Source: Salinicola socius (GTDB taxonomy: Bacteria; Pseudomonadota; Gammaproteobacteria; Pseudomonadales; Halomonadaceae). From it: a stretch of DNA of 64,000 nucleotides. The position numbers were made by a program, and so were the translations under genes. How positions within the stretch are numbered: position 1 is the first letter of the stretch; each line of letters opens with the position of its first letter. Below the pieces are notes generated by a model. The model did no database searches, was not told where the DNA came from, and saw nothing but the letters and a program-made list of their open reading frames with translations. This document shows positions 46,395 to 53,764 of this stretch, one piece after another. The stretch is taken from NCBI RefSeq assembly GCF_001937195.1, contig NZ_MSDO01000009.1:240474-304473 (forward strand). Reading direction: 5' to 3'.

Positions 46395-46823
46395 TCAGCC
46401 GCGGGGGCAGAGTTCTTCTTCCTTGAAAAAGTAGCTGATTTCGCGGGCGGCGGATTCCGGTGCATCGGAACCGTGCGCGGCATTGGCATCGATGGACGAG
46501 GCGAAGTCGGCGCGGATGGTGCCTGGTGCGGCTTCTTTCGGGTTGGTGGCACCCATCAGCTCGCGGTTCTTGGCAATCGCGCCTTCGCCTTCGAGAACCT
46601 GGACCATCACCGGACCGGAGGTCATGAAGCTGACCAGGTCGGCAAAGAAGCCGCGCTCGGCGTGCTCGGCGTAGAAACCTTCAGCCTGCTCCTTGGAGAG
46701 GTGCAGCATCTTGGCGCCAACGATCTGCAGGCCGGCTTTTTCGAAACGGCTATAGATGTCGCCGATGACGTTCTTGGCAACGGCATCGGGCTTGATGATG
46801 GAAAGCGTACGCTCGGTGGCCAT
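46395..46823 (-). CDS. ndk: Nucleoside diphosphate kinase
   Basis: 142 residues, the typical bacterial size. [15 protein letters not shown] at the N-terminus, [46 protein letters not shown], and [16 protein letters not shown] with the phospho-His (the NxxHGSDS/A motif). It balances (d)NTP pools. AGGAGA precedes the ATG. Confidence 0.98.
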   Translation of the reverse strand: MATERTLSIIKPDAVAKNVIGDIYSRFEKAGLQIVGAKMLHLSKEQAEGFYAEHAERGFFADLVSFMTSGPVMVQVLEGEGAIAKNRELMGATNPKEAAPGTIRADFASSIDANAAHGSDAPESAAREISYFFKEEELCPRG

Positions 46824-47100
46824 GACTTCGGTCTCCTGGCTGTAGTGAATCGATCGCGATTATCGCGAGCGGAAAAAGATCATGAGATACGAGACGACGC
46901 GCCTCTGATGCTCATGCATAGATTAGCGCGCCGTCCGAAATCATCGTGGTCGTGGGCGGAGCCGATCACGAACGGTGATCGTCCCTGCCGAAAAATCGCG
47001 CCATTGTAGCGCAAGCCCGCGCCAGACGCATCCCGCGGCTGATCGGGCCGATACCCCTCGAACCGGGGCCGGACGTGGCAAGATCGGTACGGAGCGAAGC

Positions 47101-47427
47101 TCAGACGTTGAAGCTTTCGCCGCAGCCGCACTCGTCAGTCACGTTGGGGTTGTTGAAGCGGAAGAAGCGGTTGAGCCCTTCGCTGACGTAATCGACTTCG
47201 GTGCCATCGAGAACGGCCAGCGCTTCCTTGTCGACCAGCACCTTGACGCCGCGCTCCTCGAAGGCGACGTCGTCTGCGCGCAGGTCGTCGGCGATATCGA
47301 GCACATAGCTGTAGCCGGAGCAGCCACTCGGCTTGATCGCCACGCGCAGCCCCAGGCCGCTGCCGCGCTCCTCGAGGACGTGACGGATCTGAGTGGCGGC
47401 GGATTCACTGATGGTGATGTTCTGCAT
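47101..47427 (-). CDS. iscA: Iron-sulfur cluster assembly A-type carrier IscA
   Basis: 108 residues with the three A-type cysteines: one in [10 protein letters not shown] and two in [28 protein letters not shown] is the IscA-type start. It receives or delivers Fe-S clusters. Located directly after iscS; iscU, hscBA and fdx, which normally lie here, are absent. Confidence 0.93.
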   Translation of the reverse strand: MQNITISESAATQIRHVLEERGSGLGLRVAIKPSGCSGYSYVLDIADDLRADDVAFEERGVKVLVDKEALAVLDGTEVDYVSEGLNRFFRFNNPNVTDECGCGESFNV

Positions 47428-47470
47428 GGCATTTCTCCTTGCCAAGGAGAATGGCGATGACGCCATCCCC

Positions 47471-48646
47471 CTAACGATGATTCGTGGCGGCTTTCGACGG
47501 CTGGCGTAGCCCGCTCAGGGCGCGGCGTATGTCGGCTGCGGCCGCATCGATCTCTTCAATGGTGGTGAACCGGCCAAAACTAAAGCGGATCGACGAAAGC
47601 GCCTGTGAATGAGGGATGCCGATTCCCTTGAGCACGTAGGATGGCTCCACGCTTGCCGAGTTGCAGGCCGAACCGGTGGAGACCGCCAGGCCGCGCAGTG
47701 CCATCAGCAACGACTCGCCGTCCACGCCGTCGAAGGCGAGATTGACGATATTGGGCACGCAATGCTCGAGCGGCGAATGGTTGTGAATGCCACCACAATC
47801 GGCCAAGCCGTCGAGAAAGCGTTGGCGCAGCGCACGAACGTGCTCGCCGTCGGCCTTACGTTCATCGCGTGCCAGCGCAAATGCCTCGCCCATTCCCACG
47901 ATCTGATGCGTGGGAAGGGTGCCCGAACGCATGCCGCGCTCGTGGCCGCCGCCGTGAATCAGCGCTTCGATTCGCAGATCCGGATCGCGGCGAACGTAGA
48001 GCGCGCCGACTCCCTTGGGGCCGTAGGCCTTGTGGGCGGAGAGCGACATCAGGTCGATGCCCATCGTCTCCACATCCAGCGCCAGTCGGCCGGAGGCCTG
48101 CGCGGCGTCGACATGAAAACGTGCGCCGAATTCATGCGCGATGGCGGAGAGCGCGGCAAGATCGTTGACGCTGCCCAGCTCGTTGTTGACCGCCATCAGC
48201 GAGACCAGCGCGGTGTCGTTGCGCATGGCCGCGCGCAGTTGCTCGGGGGCGATGCGGCCATCGCTGCCAGGCGTCAGCCAGCTGACCTCGAAACCTTCCG
48301 CCTCCAGCGAGATCGCGGTGTCCACGATCGCCTTGTGTTCGATGATCGATGTGACCAGGTGGCGCCCGCGGCCGCGGTTGGCGCGCATGAAACCGATCAA
48401 GGCCAGGTTGTCCGCCTCGGTGGCGCCGGAGGTCCAGACGATCTCGCGCGGGTCGGCGCCGATCAGATCCGCAACCTGACGGCGGGCATTCTCCACCGCC
48501 TGTTCGGCCAGCCACCCCGGCATATGGCTGCGCGACGCCGGGTTGGCATAGACCCCATCCAGCGTCAGGTGGCGCATCATCTGCTCGGCCACGCGCGGGT
48601 CGGTCGGGGTGGTAGCGGCATAATCGAGATATATCGGAGCGCTCAT
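47471..48646 (-). CDS. iscS: Cysteine desulfurase IscS
   Basis: 391 residues. PLP lysine at 206 ([12 protein letters not shown]) and catalytic Cys at 328 ([17 protein letters not shown]), both at the E. coli IscS positions; other PLP contacts include SGATEADN and [11 protein letters not shown]. The ATG at 48646 is preferred over a TTG 7 codons upstream. Its usual scaffold partner IscU is not encoded beside it, so sulfur may go to SufU/SufBCD-type acceptors elsewhere and to tRNA thiolation. Confidence 0.95.
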   Translation of the reverse strand: MSAPIYLDYAATTPTDPRVAEQMMRHLTLDGVYANPASRSHMPGWLAEQAVENARRQVADLIGADPREIVWTSGATEADNLALIGFMRANRGRGRHLVTSIIEHKAIVDTAISLEAEGFEVSWLTPGSDGRIAPEQLRAAMRNDTALVSLMAVNNELGSVNDLAALSAIAHEFGARFHVDAAQASGRLALDVETMGIDLMSLSAHKAYGPKGVGALYVRRDPDLRIEALIHGGGHERGMRSGTLPTHQIVGMGEAFALARDERKADGEHVRALRQRFLDGLADCGGIHNHSPLEHCVPNIVNLAFDGVDGESLLMALRGLAVSTGSACNSASVEPSYVLKGIGIPHSQALSSIRFSFGRFTTIEEIDAAAADIRRALSGLRQPSKAATNHR

Positions 48647-48724
48647 GGCACGGCAGATCTCTGGCAATCGATCGAAATGAATTCAGGCCCGTTACGATCA
48701 AGCGTCGTCGCGGCAATCATCCGG

Positions 48725-49207
48725 TTAGTGTGACGACACCGTGATCGTGGCGACATCGTCAGCGAAAGTGCGTGTCCCGGATTCGGCTCGGGTGGCGGTG
48801 CGAGCCTCCTCCCGGCGCACCAGCTCCTGCAGGCTGATGTCGCTCAGGAAGCGCTGGATCTCGTCGGAAAGGTCGCACCACAGATGATGCGTGATGCACT
48901 TGCTGCCTTGATGACAGTCCGCCTGGCCCTGACAGCGCGTGGCATCGACGGATTCGTTGACCGCATCGATCACGCCGGCGACCGAGATCTCGGAGGGCGC
49001 TCTTCCCAGCAGATAGCCGCCGCCCGGGCCGCGCACGCTGCTGACGAGCTTGGCGCGGCGCAATCTGGCAAACAGCTGCTCGAGATATGACAGCGAGATG
49101 TCCTGACGTCTGGAAATATCCGCCAGACAGACCGGACCCTGACCGGCATTGAGGGCCAGATCGAGCATCGCGGTAACGGCGTAACGCCCTTTGGTAGTCA
49201 AACGCAT
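48725..49207 (-). CDS. iscR: Fe-S-sensing transcriptional regulator IscR
   Basis: 160 residues, Rrf2 family: winged helix ([12 protein letters not shown]...[19 protein letters not shown]) and the [2Fe-2S] ligands Cys92, Cys98, Cys104 and His107, at exactly the E. coli positions. As holo-protein it represses isc genes. The promoter immediately upstream is likely self-controlled. First gene of the iscR-iscS-iscA operon. Confidence 0.97.
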   Translation of the reverse strand: MRLTTKGRYAVTAMLDLALNAGQGPVCLADISRRQDISLSYLEQLFARLRRAKLVSSVRGPGGGYLLGRAPSEISVAGVIDAVNESVDATRCQGQADCHQGSKCITHHLWCDLSDEIQRFLSDISLQELVRREEARTATRAESGTRTFADDVATITVSSH

Positions 49208-49242
49208 CGGCGGGTATCGGCTGTCGCTGCATCGGTGATGCC

Positions 49243-49271
49243 ATTATGGAAAAACCCAGTAACACGGTCAA
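49243..49271 (-). promoter_or_regulatory. Sigma-70 promoter of the iscR operon
   Basis: On the minus strand TTGACC (49271-49266), 17-base spacer, CATAAT (49248-49243 region), each 5 of 6 to consensus; the -10 ends about 35 bases before the iscR start. A type 1 IscR site would be expected to overlap the promoter, but I do not see a clear one. Confidence 0.7.
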
Positions 49272-49339
49272 CCATTCTGGCGGCGTCCGATTCGTCGGTG
49301 TGTCGATCGCGATCGGGCTTCCGGTCGGTACCTGCGGCT

Positions 49340-50122
49340 TCAGGACCTTTCCCGCAGCCGCTTGTCGATGGTGCCGAGAATGCCGCGCAGGATATTCATC
49401 TCCATTGAGTCCAGATGCGCACGCATGAAGAGCCGCCGCAGTCGCGCCATCAGCTGGCGGGGATTGTCCGGGTCATGGAATTCGATCGCCGTCAGCGTGC
49501 TCTCGAGGTGGACGAAAAAGCGCTCGAGATCGGCGTGCGTGGCAGGCGGATTGTCCCACTCGACACCGAAAGGCTGCTCGCTCTCGCTGATGGATTCGCC
49601 GGAAGATGCCTGCAAATCGGAATCCAGAGCCAGAAATGCCTGGCGGCATTCGTAGGCGAGTACCTGGACGGCGGCGGCCAGATTCAACGAGCTGAAATCG
49701 GGGTTGGTCGGAATATGCACATGCTGGTGGCAGCGCTGCAGCTCGGCATTGGTCAAGCCGGTATCCTCGCGGCCGAAAACCAGGGCGACTCTCGCCTCGG
49801 CCGGTGCCAGAGCCTGCGGCAGGCTCTCGGCCAGCGCGCGCGGGGCGACCATCGGCCACGGCAGGTGGCGCGATCGTGCGCTGGCGCCGACCACCAGCGT
49901 GCAGTCGGCAACGGCTTCCTCGAGTGCGTCGTATTGCCGCGCGGCGTCGACCAGGGTGTTGGCACCGGAGGCGCGCGAATAGGCCTCGCGATCCTTGGGA
50001 TCGCAGCGGGGCGTGACCAGCGCGAGGTCCTCGAGGCCCATGTTGCGCATGGCGCGAGCGGCGGCGCCGATGTTACCGGGATGGCTGGTGCCGATAAGGA
50101 CGATACGGATACGGTCGAGCAT
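49340..50122 (-). CDS. trmJ: tRNA (cytidine/uridine-2'-O-)-methyltransferase TrmJ
   Basis: 260 residues, SPOUT fold: IRIVLIGTSHPGNIGAAARAMRNMGL, LVFGREDTGLTNAEL and the knot motif IPTNPDFSSLNLAAAVQVLAYECRQAF. It methylates position 32 of tRNA anticodon loops. trmJ between iscR and suhB, with suhB divergent, is the usual gammaproteobacterial layout. No clear ribosome binding site. Confidence 0.96.
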   Translation of the reverse strand: MLDRIRIVLIGTSHPGNIGAAARAMRNMGLEDLALVTPRCDPKDREAYSRASGANTLVDAARQYDALEEAVADCTLVVGASARSRHLPWPMVAPRALAESLPQALAPAEARVALVFGREDTGLTNAELQRCHQHVHIPTNPDFSSLNLAAAVQVLAYECRQAFLALDSDLQASSGESISESEQPFGVEWDNPPATHADLERFFVHLESTLTAIEFHDPDNPRQLMARLRRLFMRAHLDSMEMNILRGILGTIDKRLRERS

Positions 50123-50159
50123 AAGGAGGCGATTGTCAGTGCTGTGGCAAATGGGAAAA

Positions 50160-50207
50160 CGCGCAGTCTAGCATGACTGCGCGGGCCCGCTTCTGCTAGA
50201 CTGCGCG
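50160..50207. promoter_or_regulatory. 13-bp inverted repeat holding divergent -10 elements of trmJ and suhB
   Basis: CGCGCAGTCTAGC (50160-50172) and GCTAGACTGCGCG (50195-50207) are exact complements 22 bases apart. Each arm contains TGCTAGACT, an extended -10 (TGnTAnnnT), one facing trmJ and one facing suhB. GACTGCGCGG also occurs as a direct repeat at 50175-50184 and 50199-50208. The suhB copy has a weak -35 (ATGACT, 18-base spacer). Confidence 0.6.
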
Positions 50208-50208
50208 G

Positions 50209-50220
50209 CGTTCTTTAACA
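50209..50220 (+). promoter_or_regulatory. boxA-like antitermination element at the 5' end of the suhB mRNA
   Basis: CGTTCTTTAACA; the core TTCTTTAACA differs from the E. coli rRNA boxA TGCTCTTTAACA at one position of ten. It lies at the predicted transcription start and 26 bases before the suhB ATG. BoxA binds NusB-S10, and SuhB is a partner of that complex in E. coli, where boxA in the suhB leader mediates autoregulation. Confidence 0.7.
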
Positions 50221-50246
50221 GCCCCCGACACCCCAAGGCCAGATCC

Positions 50247-51041
50247 ATGCATCCGATGGTTCAATATGCGCTGCGCGCCGCTCGCAGTGCCGCTGAGCAA
50301 TTCGTTCGTATCCGTGACCGTCTCGAGGTCAATCACGACGAGCAGGCAACCGCCAGTCTGCTCGAGGATACGGCGCGCAACGCCGAAACGCTGATCGTGC
50401 ATCAGCTCACTCGCGGCTATCCGCAACACGGTATTTCCGGTCGCTATACCCCTTATCGCGAAGGCAAGGGCGCCGACAAGGAAACCGTCTGGCACATCGA
50501 GCCGATCCACGGCGAGTCCAACCTCGGTGTGGCGAACCGGCAGTTCGCAATCTCGATGGTATGCCTGGTCAAGGGGCGTCCGGAACATGCGGTCATCATC
50601 TCGCCGTTCAGCGATGATGAGTTTTTGATCAGTCGTGGTCGTGGCGCTCAGGGCAACGGCAAGCGCATGCGTGTCTCCAAGACCGTGAGCATCAGCGGAG
50701 CCAGAATCGCACTGGCCTGGCCGACGCAGGAAGCACGTGCACGCTGGTTGCCCCAGTATCTCACCGTGGCCGAGCGCCTCGGGCCGCAGATCGACACGCT
50801 GACCGGTAGCGGCTGTGCGCTGCTCGACATGATCGAATTCGCGTTCGGTCGTGCCGATGCGGTCTTCGTGCTGGGCCTGGAAGAGCAGGACCGTCTGGTC
50901 GGTTCGCTGCTGCTGAAGGAAGCGGGCGCGCTGACCGGTGCCATCGACGGCTCGCCGAGTGTCGAAGATGGCGGCAGCCTGATGGCCGCGGGCCCGCGCC
51001 TCTACAAGGCGCTGGCGCAGCAGCTCAAGGCTGGCGCCTGA
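50247..51041 (+). CDS. suhB: SuhB-like inositol monophosphatase-fold protein with degenerate active site
   Basis: 264 residues, collinear with E. coli SuhB (MHPM...ALRAAR, VCLVKGRPEHAVI, ISRGRGAQGNGKRMRVS, TGSGCALLDMIEFAFGRADAVF). The metal-binding motifs are altered: the ITEE glutamate is replaced in GISGRY, and DPLDGTTN is replaced by EPIHGESN (Asp84 to Glu85, Asp87 to His88). The WDxAAG motif becomes EQDRLVG, keeping only Asp215. Phosphatase activity is therefore unlikely, while the fold that binds NusA and RNA polymerase is intact. With boxA in its leader, a role in the Nus complex for rRNA synthesis and 30S maturation is the best inference. Orthology is supported by its place divergent from trmJ. 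Confidence 0.9.
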   Translation: MHPMVQYALRAARSAAEQFVRIRDRLEVNHDEQATASLLEDTARNAETLIVHQLTRGYPQHGISGRYTPYREGKGADKETVWHIEPIHGESNLGVANRQFAISMVCLVKGRPEHAVIISPFSDDEFLISRGRGAQGNGKRMRVSKTVSISGARIALAWPTQEARARWLPQYLTVAERLGPQIDTLTGSGCALLDMIEFAFGRADAVFVLGLEEQDRLVGSLLLKEAGALTGAIDGSPSVEDGGSLMAAGPRLYKALAQQLKAGA

Positions 51042-51093
51042 GTTAGTCGGCATGTGAAGCGCGGCTCGCTCGTGTCGCGGGTCGACAATCAAG

Positions 51094-51129
51094 AAGCGCC
51101 CTGCCGGGTCATCCCGGCAGGGCGCTTTG
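51094..51129. terminator. Bidirectional terminator between suhB and the symporter gene
   Basis: Perfect 15-bp stem AAGCGCCCTGCCGGG / CCCGGCAGGGCGCTT with TCAT loop, followed by T on the plus strand. It serves suhB and, in reverse, the convergent symporter operon, whose stop is 26 bases away. Confidence 0.9.
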
Positions 51130-51154
51130 CGTTGGGGTGTTCCCCCACCCTGGA

Positions 51155-52537
51155 TCAGGGCGTCGAAGAGGCTATCGAGTGGGGGCGAGTGAGCAGGCTA
51201 CCCGCGATGAACGCGATCATGCTGGCGGCAAGCCCGGCATAGATCGGCGAGTTCGCGAGCAAGCCATCTTTCAGCATCAAGACGATAACCCCCGCGCAGC
51301 CGGCCAGCATGCTGGCAATGGCGCCGGTGGTCGTGGAGCGCTTCCAGAACAGTGCCCCCAGCATCGGAATCAGCATGCCCCCAACCAGCAGGTTGTAGGC
51401 GACCGTCAACGCGCCGATGACATCGCTCACGTTGATCGCGATGATCACGCTCACGACGCCGATCAGCCCCGTGCAGAGCCGATTGATGCGGACGTCGTCG
51501 ATCTCTCGGCCACCGCGCAGTGCCGGCAGAATATCCTGCGTCAGCAGTGTCGACGAGGCGAGCATCCCGGCGCTGGAGGTCGACATCATCGCGGCCATCG
51601 CGGCGGCGATGATCAGCCCGCGGACGCCGTCCGGCAACGCCAGCTGCGCGATCGCGGCGAAGGCGTTGTTGGCATCTTCGAGATTCGGCAGCAGGATGCT
51701 GGCTGCGATACCGACCAGCGCACCGATCGCGCCGTAGAGAATGCAGTAGATGCCGGCGAATGTGCCGGCACGGCGGGCAACGCCACTGGAGCGTGCCGTA
51801 AACACTCGCTGCCAGATATCCTGACCGATCAGAATGCCCAGAAAGTAGATGACGAAGTAGGTGATGATGGTGTCCCAGCCGATGGCCGTCAGCGAGAAAC
51901 TGGTGGCCGGGGCTTTTTCCAGCAGCGCATCCCAGCCGCCTACCGAGTGGATCGTCATCGGCAGCAGCAGCGCCACCATGCCTACCGTCATGATCACGAA
52001 TTGGACGATATCGGTCAGCGTCAACGACCACATTCCGCCGATGGTCGAGTAGATCACCACCACGATGCCGCCGATGACGACTGCCTGCCAGGCCGGCATG
52101 CCGAAGATGACGCTCAGCACGGTGCCGATCCCGATCGTCGAAGTCACGGCAAGCATCAGGTCGTACGCAAACATGATGATCGAGCTGATCAGCTTGGCCG
52201 CCGGAGTGTAGCGGCGCTCCAGCACCTGAGTCACGGTATAGAGTTTGAGCTTCATCAGGGGCTTGGCCAGAACCAGGCTCAACACGATCAGCCCCAGACC
52301 CAGCGAAGCACAGAGCCACAGCCCGGAGAGACCGTAGGTGTAGCCGAGCTTGACCGTGCCCACGGTCGAAGCGCCGCCGAGTACGACGGCCGACAGCGTA
52401 CCCAGGTACATGCCGGGGCCAAGGCGGCGTCCTGCAACGAGATAGTCTTCCCGGCTGCGGGCGCGTTTCATGCCCCACCAGCCCAGGCCGAGCATGCCAA
52501 GCGCGTAGAGCGCGACGACGAAGAGATCCAGCATCAT
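51155..52537 (-). CDS. Sodium:solute symporter (SSS) family transporter
   Basis: 460 residues, about 13 membrane helices. Typical SSS features: N-terminal helix then SREDYLVAGRRLGPGMYLGTLSAVVLGGASTVG (the Na2/first-helix region), GLWLCASLGLGLI, YSTIGGMWSLTLTDIVQFVIM, and AAAMAAMMSTSSAGMLASSTLLTQDI with the Ser-Ser of the Na+ site. The start MMLDLFVVALYALG follows AAGGAC. Second gene of the ureohydrolase operon (86-base gap), so a guanidino compound or related amine is the likely cargo; this is inference from context. Confidence 0.93.
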   Translation of the reverse strand: MMLDLFVVALYALGMLGLGWWGMKRARSREDYLVAGRRLGPGMYLGTLSAVVLGGASTVGTVKLGYTYGLSGLWLCASLGLGLIVLSLVLAKPLMKLKLYTVTQVLERRYTPAAKLISSIIMFAYDLMLAVTSTIGIGTVLSVIFGMPAWQAVVIGGIVVVIYSTIGGMWSLTLTDIVQFVIMTVGMVALLLPMTIHSVGGWDALLEKAPATSFSLTAIGWDTIITYFVIYFLGILIGQDIWQRVFTARSSGVARRAGTFAGIYCILYGAIGALVGIAASILLPNLEDANNAFAAIAQLALPDGVRGLIIAAAMAAMMSTSSAGMLASSTLLTQDILPALRGGREIDDVRINRLCTGLIGVVSVIIAINVSDVIGALTVAYNLLVGGMLIPMLGALFWKRSTTTGAIASMLAGCAGVIVLMLKDGLLANSPIYAGLAASMIAFIAGSLLTRPHSIASSTP

Positions 52538-52623
52538 GATGTTTTGTCCTTCCGCTGCATCAGCGGCGATTGTTATTGTGGAACGACGGTCGACGGTGTT
52601 GACGATGGGGTTGTGGCGGCTTC

Positions 52624-53580
52624 TCAGCGACGTTTGACGCCGGGCAATATGCAAAGCATCTCGAACAGCAGGTTGGCCGCCACGACGGCGGTCTGGCCGT
52701 GAGCGTCGTAAGGTGGAGAGACTTCGACCAGGTCGCAGCCGACGATATCGAGTCCGTGAGCGCCGCGAATGATCTCCAGCGCCTGCGGGATGGTCAGCCC
52801 GCCGATTTCGACCGTGCCGGTGCCCGGGGCATAGGCGGGGTCGAGACTGTCGATATCGAAGCTCACATAGACTGGACCGCCGCCAACCTTGTCACGGATT
52901 TCAGCCATCAGCGGGGTCAGGCTTTGGTGCCAGCACTCTTCGGCCGGCACCACTCGGAAGCCCTGTTGGCGCCCCCAGTCGAACTCTTCCGCGGAATAGC
53001 CCGTGCCTCGCAGACCGATCTGAGCGACGCGGTCGCAGTCCAGCAGACCTTCCTCGACGGCGCGGCGGAATGGCGTGCCGTGCGCGATGGCTTCACCAAA
53101 CATGTGCTCGTTGATGTCGGCGTGGGCGTCGACGTGGATCAGTCCCACCGGACCGTGCTTTTTCGCCATGGCGCGCAGTATCGGTAGCGCCAGCGTGTGA
53201 TCGCCACCCAGCGTCAGCGGAATCACATCGTGGGTCAGCAGCTCGTCGTAGTAGCGCCCGATGATGTCGACGCTCTTCTTGAGATCGAAGGTATTGATCG
53301 GAACGTCGCCGATGTCGGCGACCTGCAGGCTTTCGAACGGCGCGGCGCGGGTCGCCATGTTGAATGGGCGCAGCATGCGCGACTCGTCCCGGATCTGGCG
53401 CGGCCCGAAGCGAGTGCCGGGGCGATTGGACGTGCCGATATCCATGGGAATGCCGACGAAGCAGGCATCCAGCCCTGCGGCGCTCTTCTGCGTCGGTAGC
53501 CGCATCATGGTGGCCGGTCCGCCGAAGCGGGGCATCTCGTTGCCACCCAGCGGCTGGTTGTACGACGGTTGCGTGGGCAT
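52624..53580 (-). CDS. Agmatinase-family ureohydrolase (guanidinobutyrase/guanidinopropionase-like)
   Basis: 318 residues. All Mn-binding motifs are present: GGDHT, DAHADINEHMFGEAIAHGTPFRRA and SFDIDSLDPAYAPGTGTVEIGGL. The N-terminus (PLGGNEMPRFGGPATMMRLP) and the block ESRMLRPFNMATRAAPFESLQVADIGDV look more like Pseudomonas GbuA/GpuA than like SpeB, so a guanidino acid is a likelier substrate than agmatine. It would release urea. GGAG precedes the ATG. It leads a two-gene operon with an SSS transporter, behind a sigma-54 promoter and opposite a sigma-54 activator gene. Confidence 0.92.
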   Translation of the reverse strand: MPTQPSYNQPLGGNEMPRFGGPATMMRLPTQKSAAGLDACFVGIPMDIGTSNRPGTRFGPRQIRDESRMLRPFNMATRAAPFESLQVADIGDVPINTFDLKKSVDIIGRYYDELLTHDVIPLTLGGDHTLALPILRAMAKKHGPVGLIHVDAHADINEHMFGEAIAHGTPFRRAVEEGLLDCDRVAQIGLRGTGYSAEEFDWGRQQGFRVVPAEECWHQSLTPLMAEIRDKVGGGPVYVSFDIDSLDPAYAPGTGTVEIGGLTIPQALEIIRGAHGLDIVGCDLVEVSPPYDAHGQTAVVAANLLFEMLCILPGVKRR

Positions 53581-53616
53581 GAAGACTCCTGACGTTGTGA
53601 TTGTGGTGAATGACGC

Positions 53617-53631
53617 GCAGGAATCGTGCCA
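53617..53631 (-). promoter_or_regulatory. Sigma-54 promoter of the ureohydrolase operon
   Basis: On the minus strand TGGCACG-ATTC-CTGC, against the RpoN consensus TGGCACG-N4-TTGC: only the first T of the -12 element differs. It lies 37 bases before the ureohydrolase ATG and 134 bases from the divergent activator gene. Confidence 0.85.
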
Positions 53632-53702
53632 ACCGATAAACCATTGAAGTTGTTGAACAATAAAATCCGGCTGATGCGTTTTTGTATCGCCAGATGGATT
53701 TG

Positions 53703-53740
53703 AATGATCCATTGATGTATCAATGATTCATTTATGTATC
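53703..53740. promoter_or_regulatory. Candidate upstream activator site for the sigma-54 regulator
   Basis: The core CATTGATGTATCAATG (53710-53725) is a perfect palindrome with 7-base arms; over 30 bases (53703-53732), 24 positions are symmetrical. A direct repeat GATYCATTKATGTATC also occurs at 53706-53721 and 53725-53740. The centre is about 100 bases upstream of the predicted sigma-54 start, the usual distance for an enhancer-type site, and it ends 24 bases before the activator ATG, allowing autoregulation. Confidence 0.65.
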
Positions 53741-53764
53741 CGTGCAGCAGTAGAGGGACGCGTA

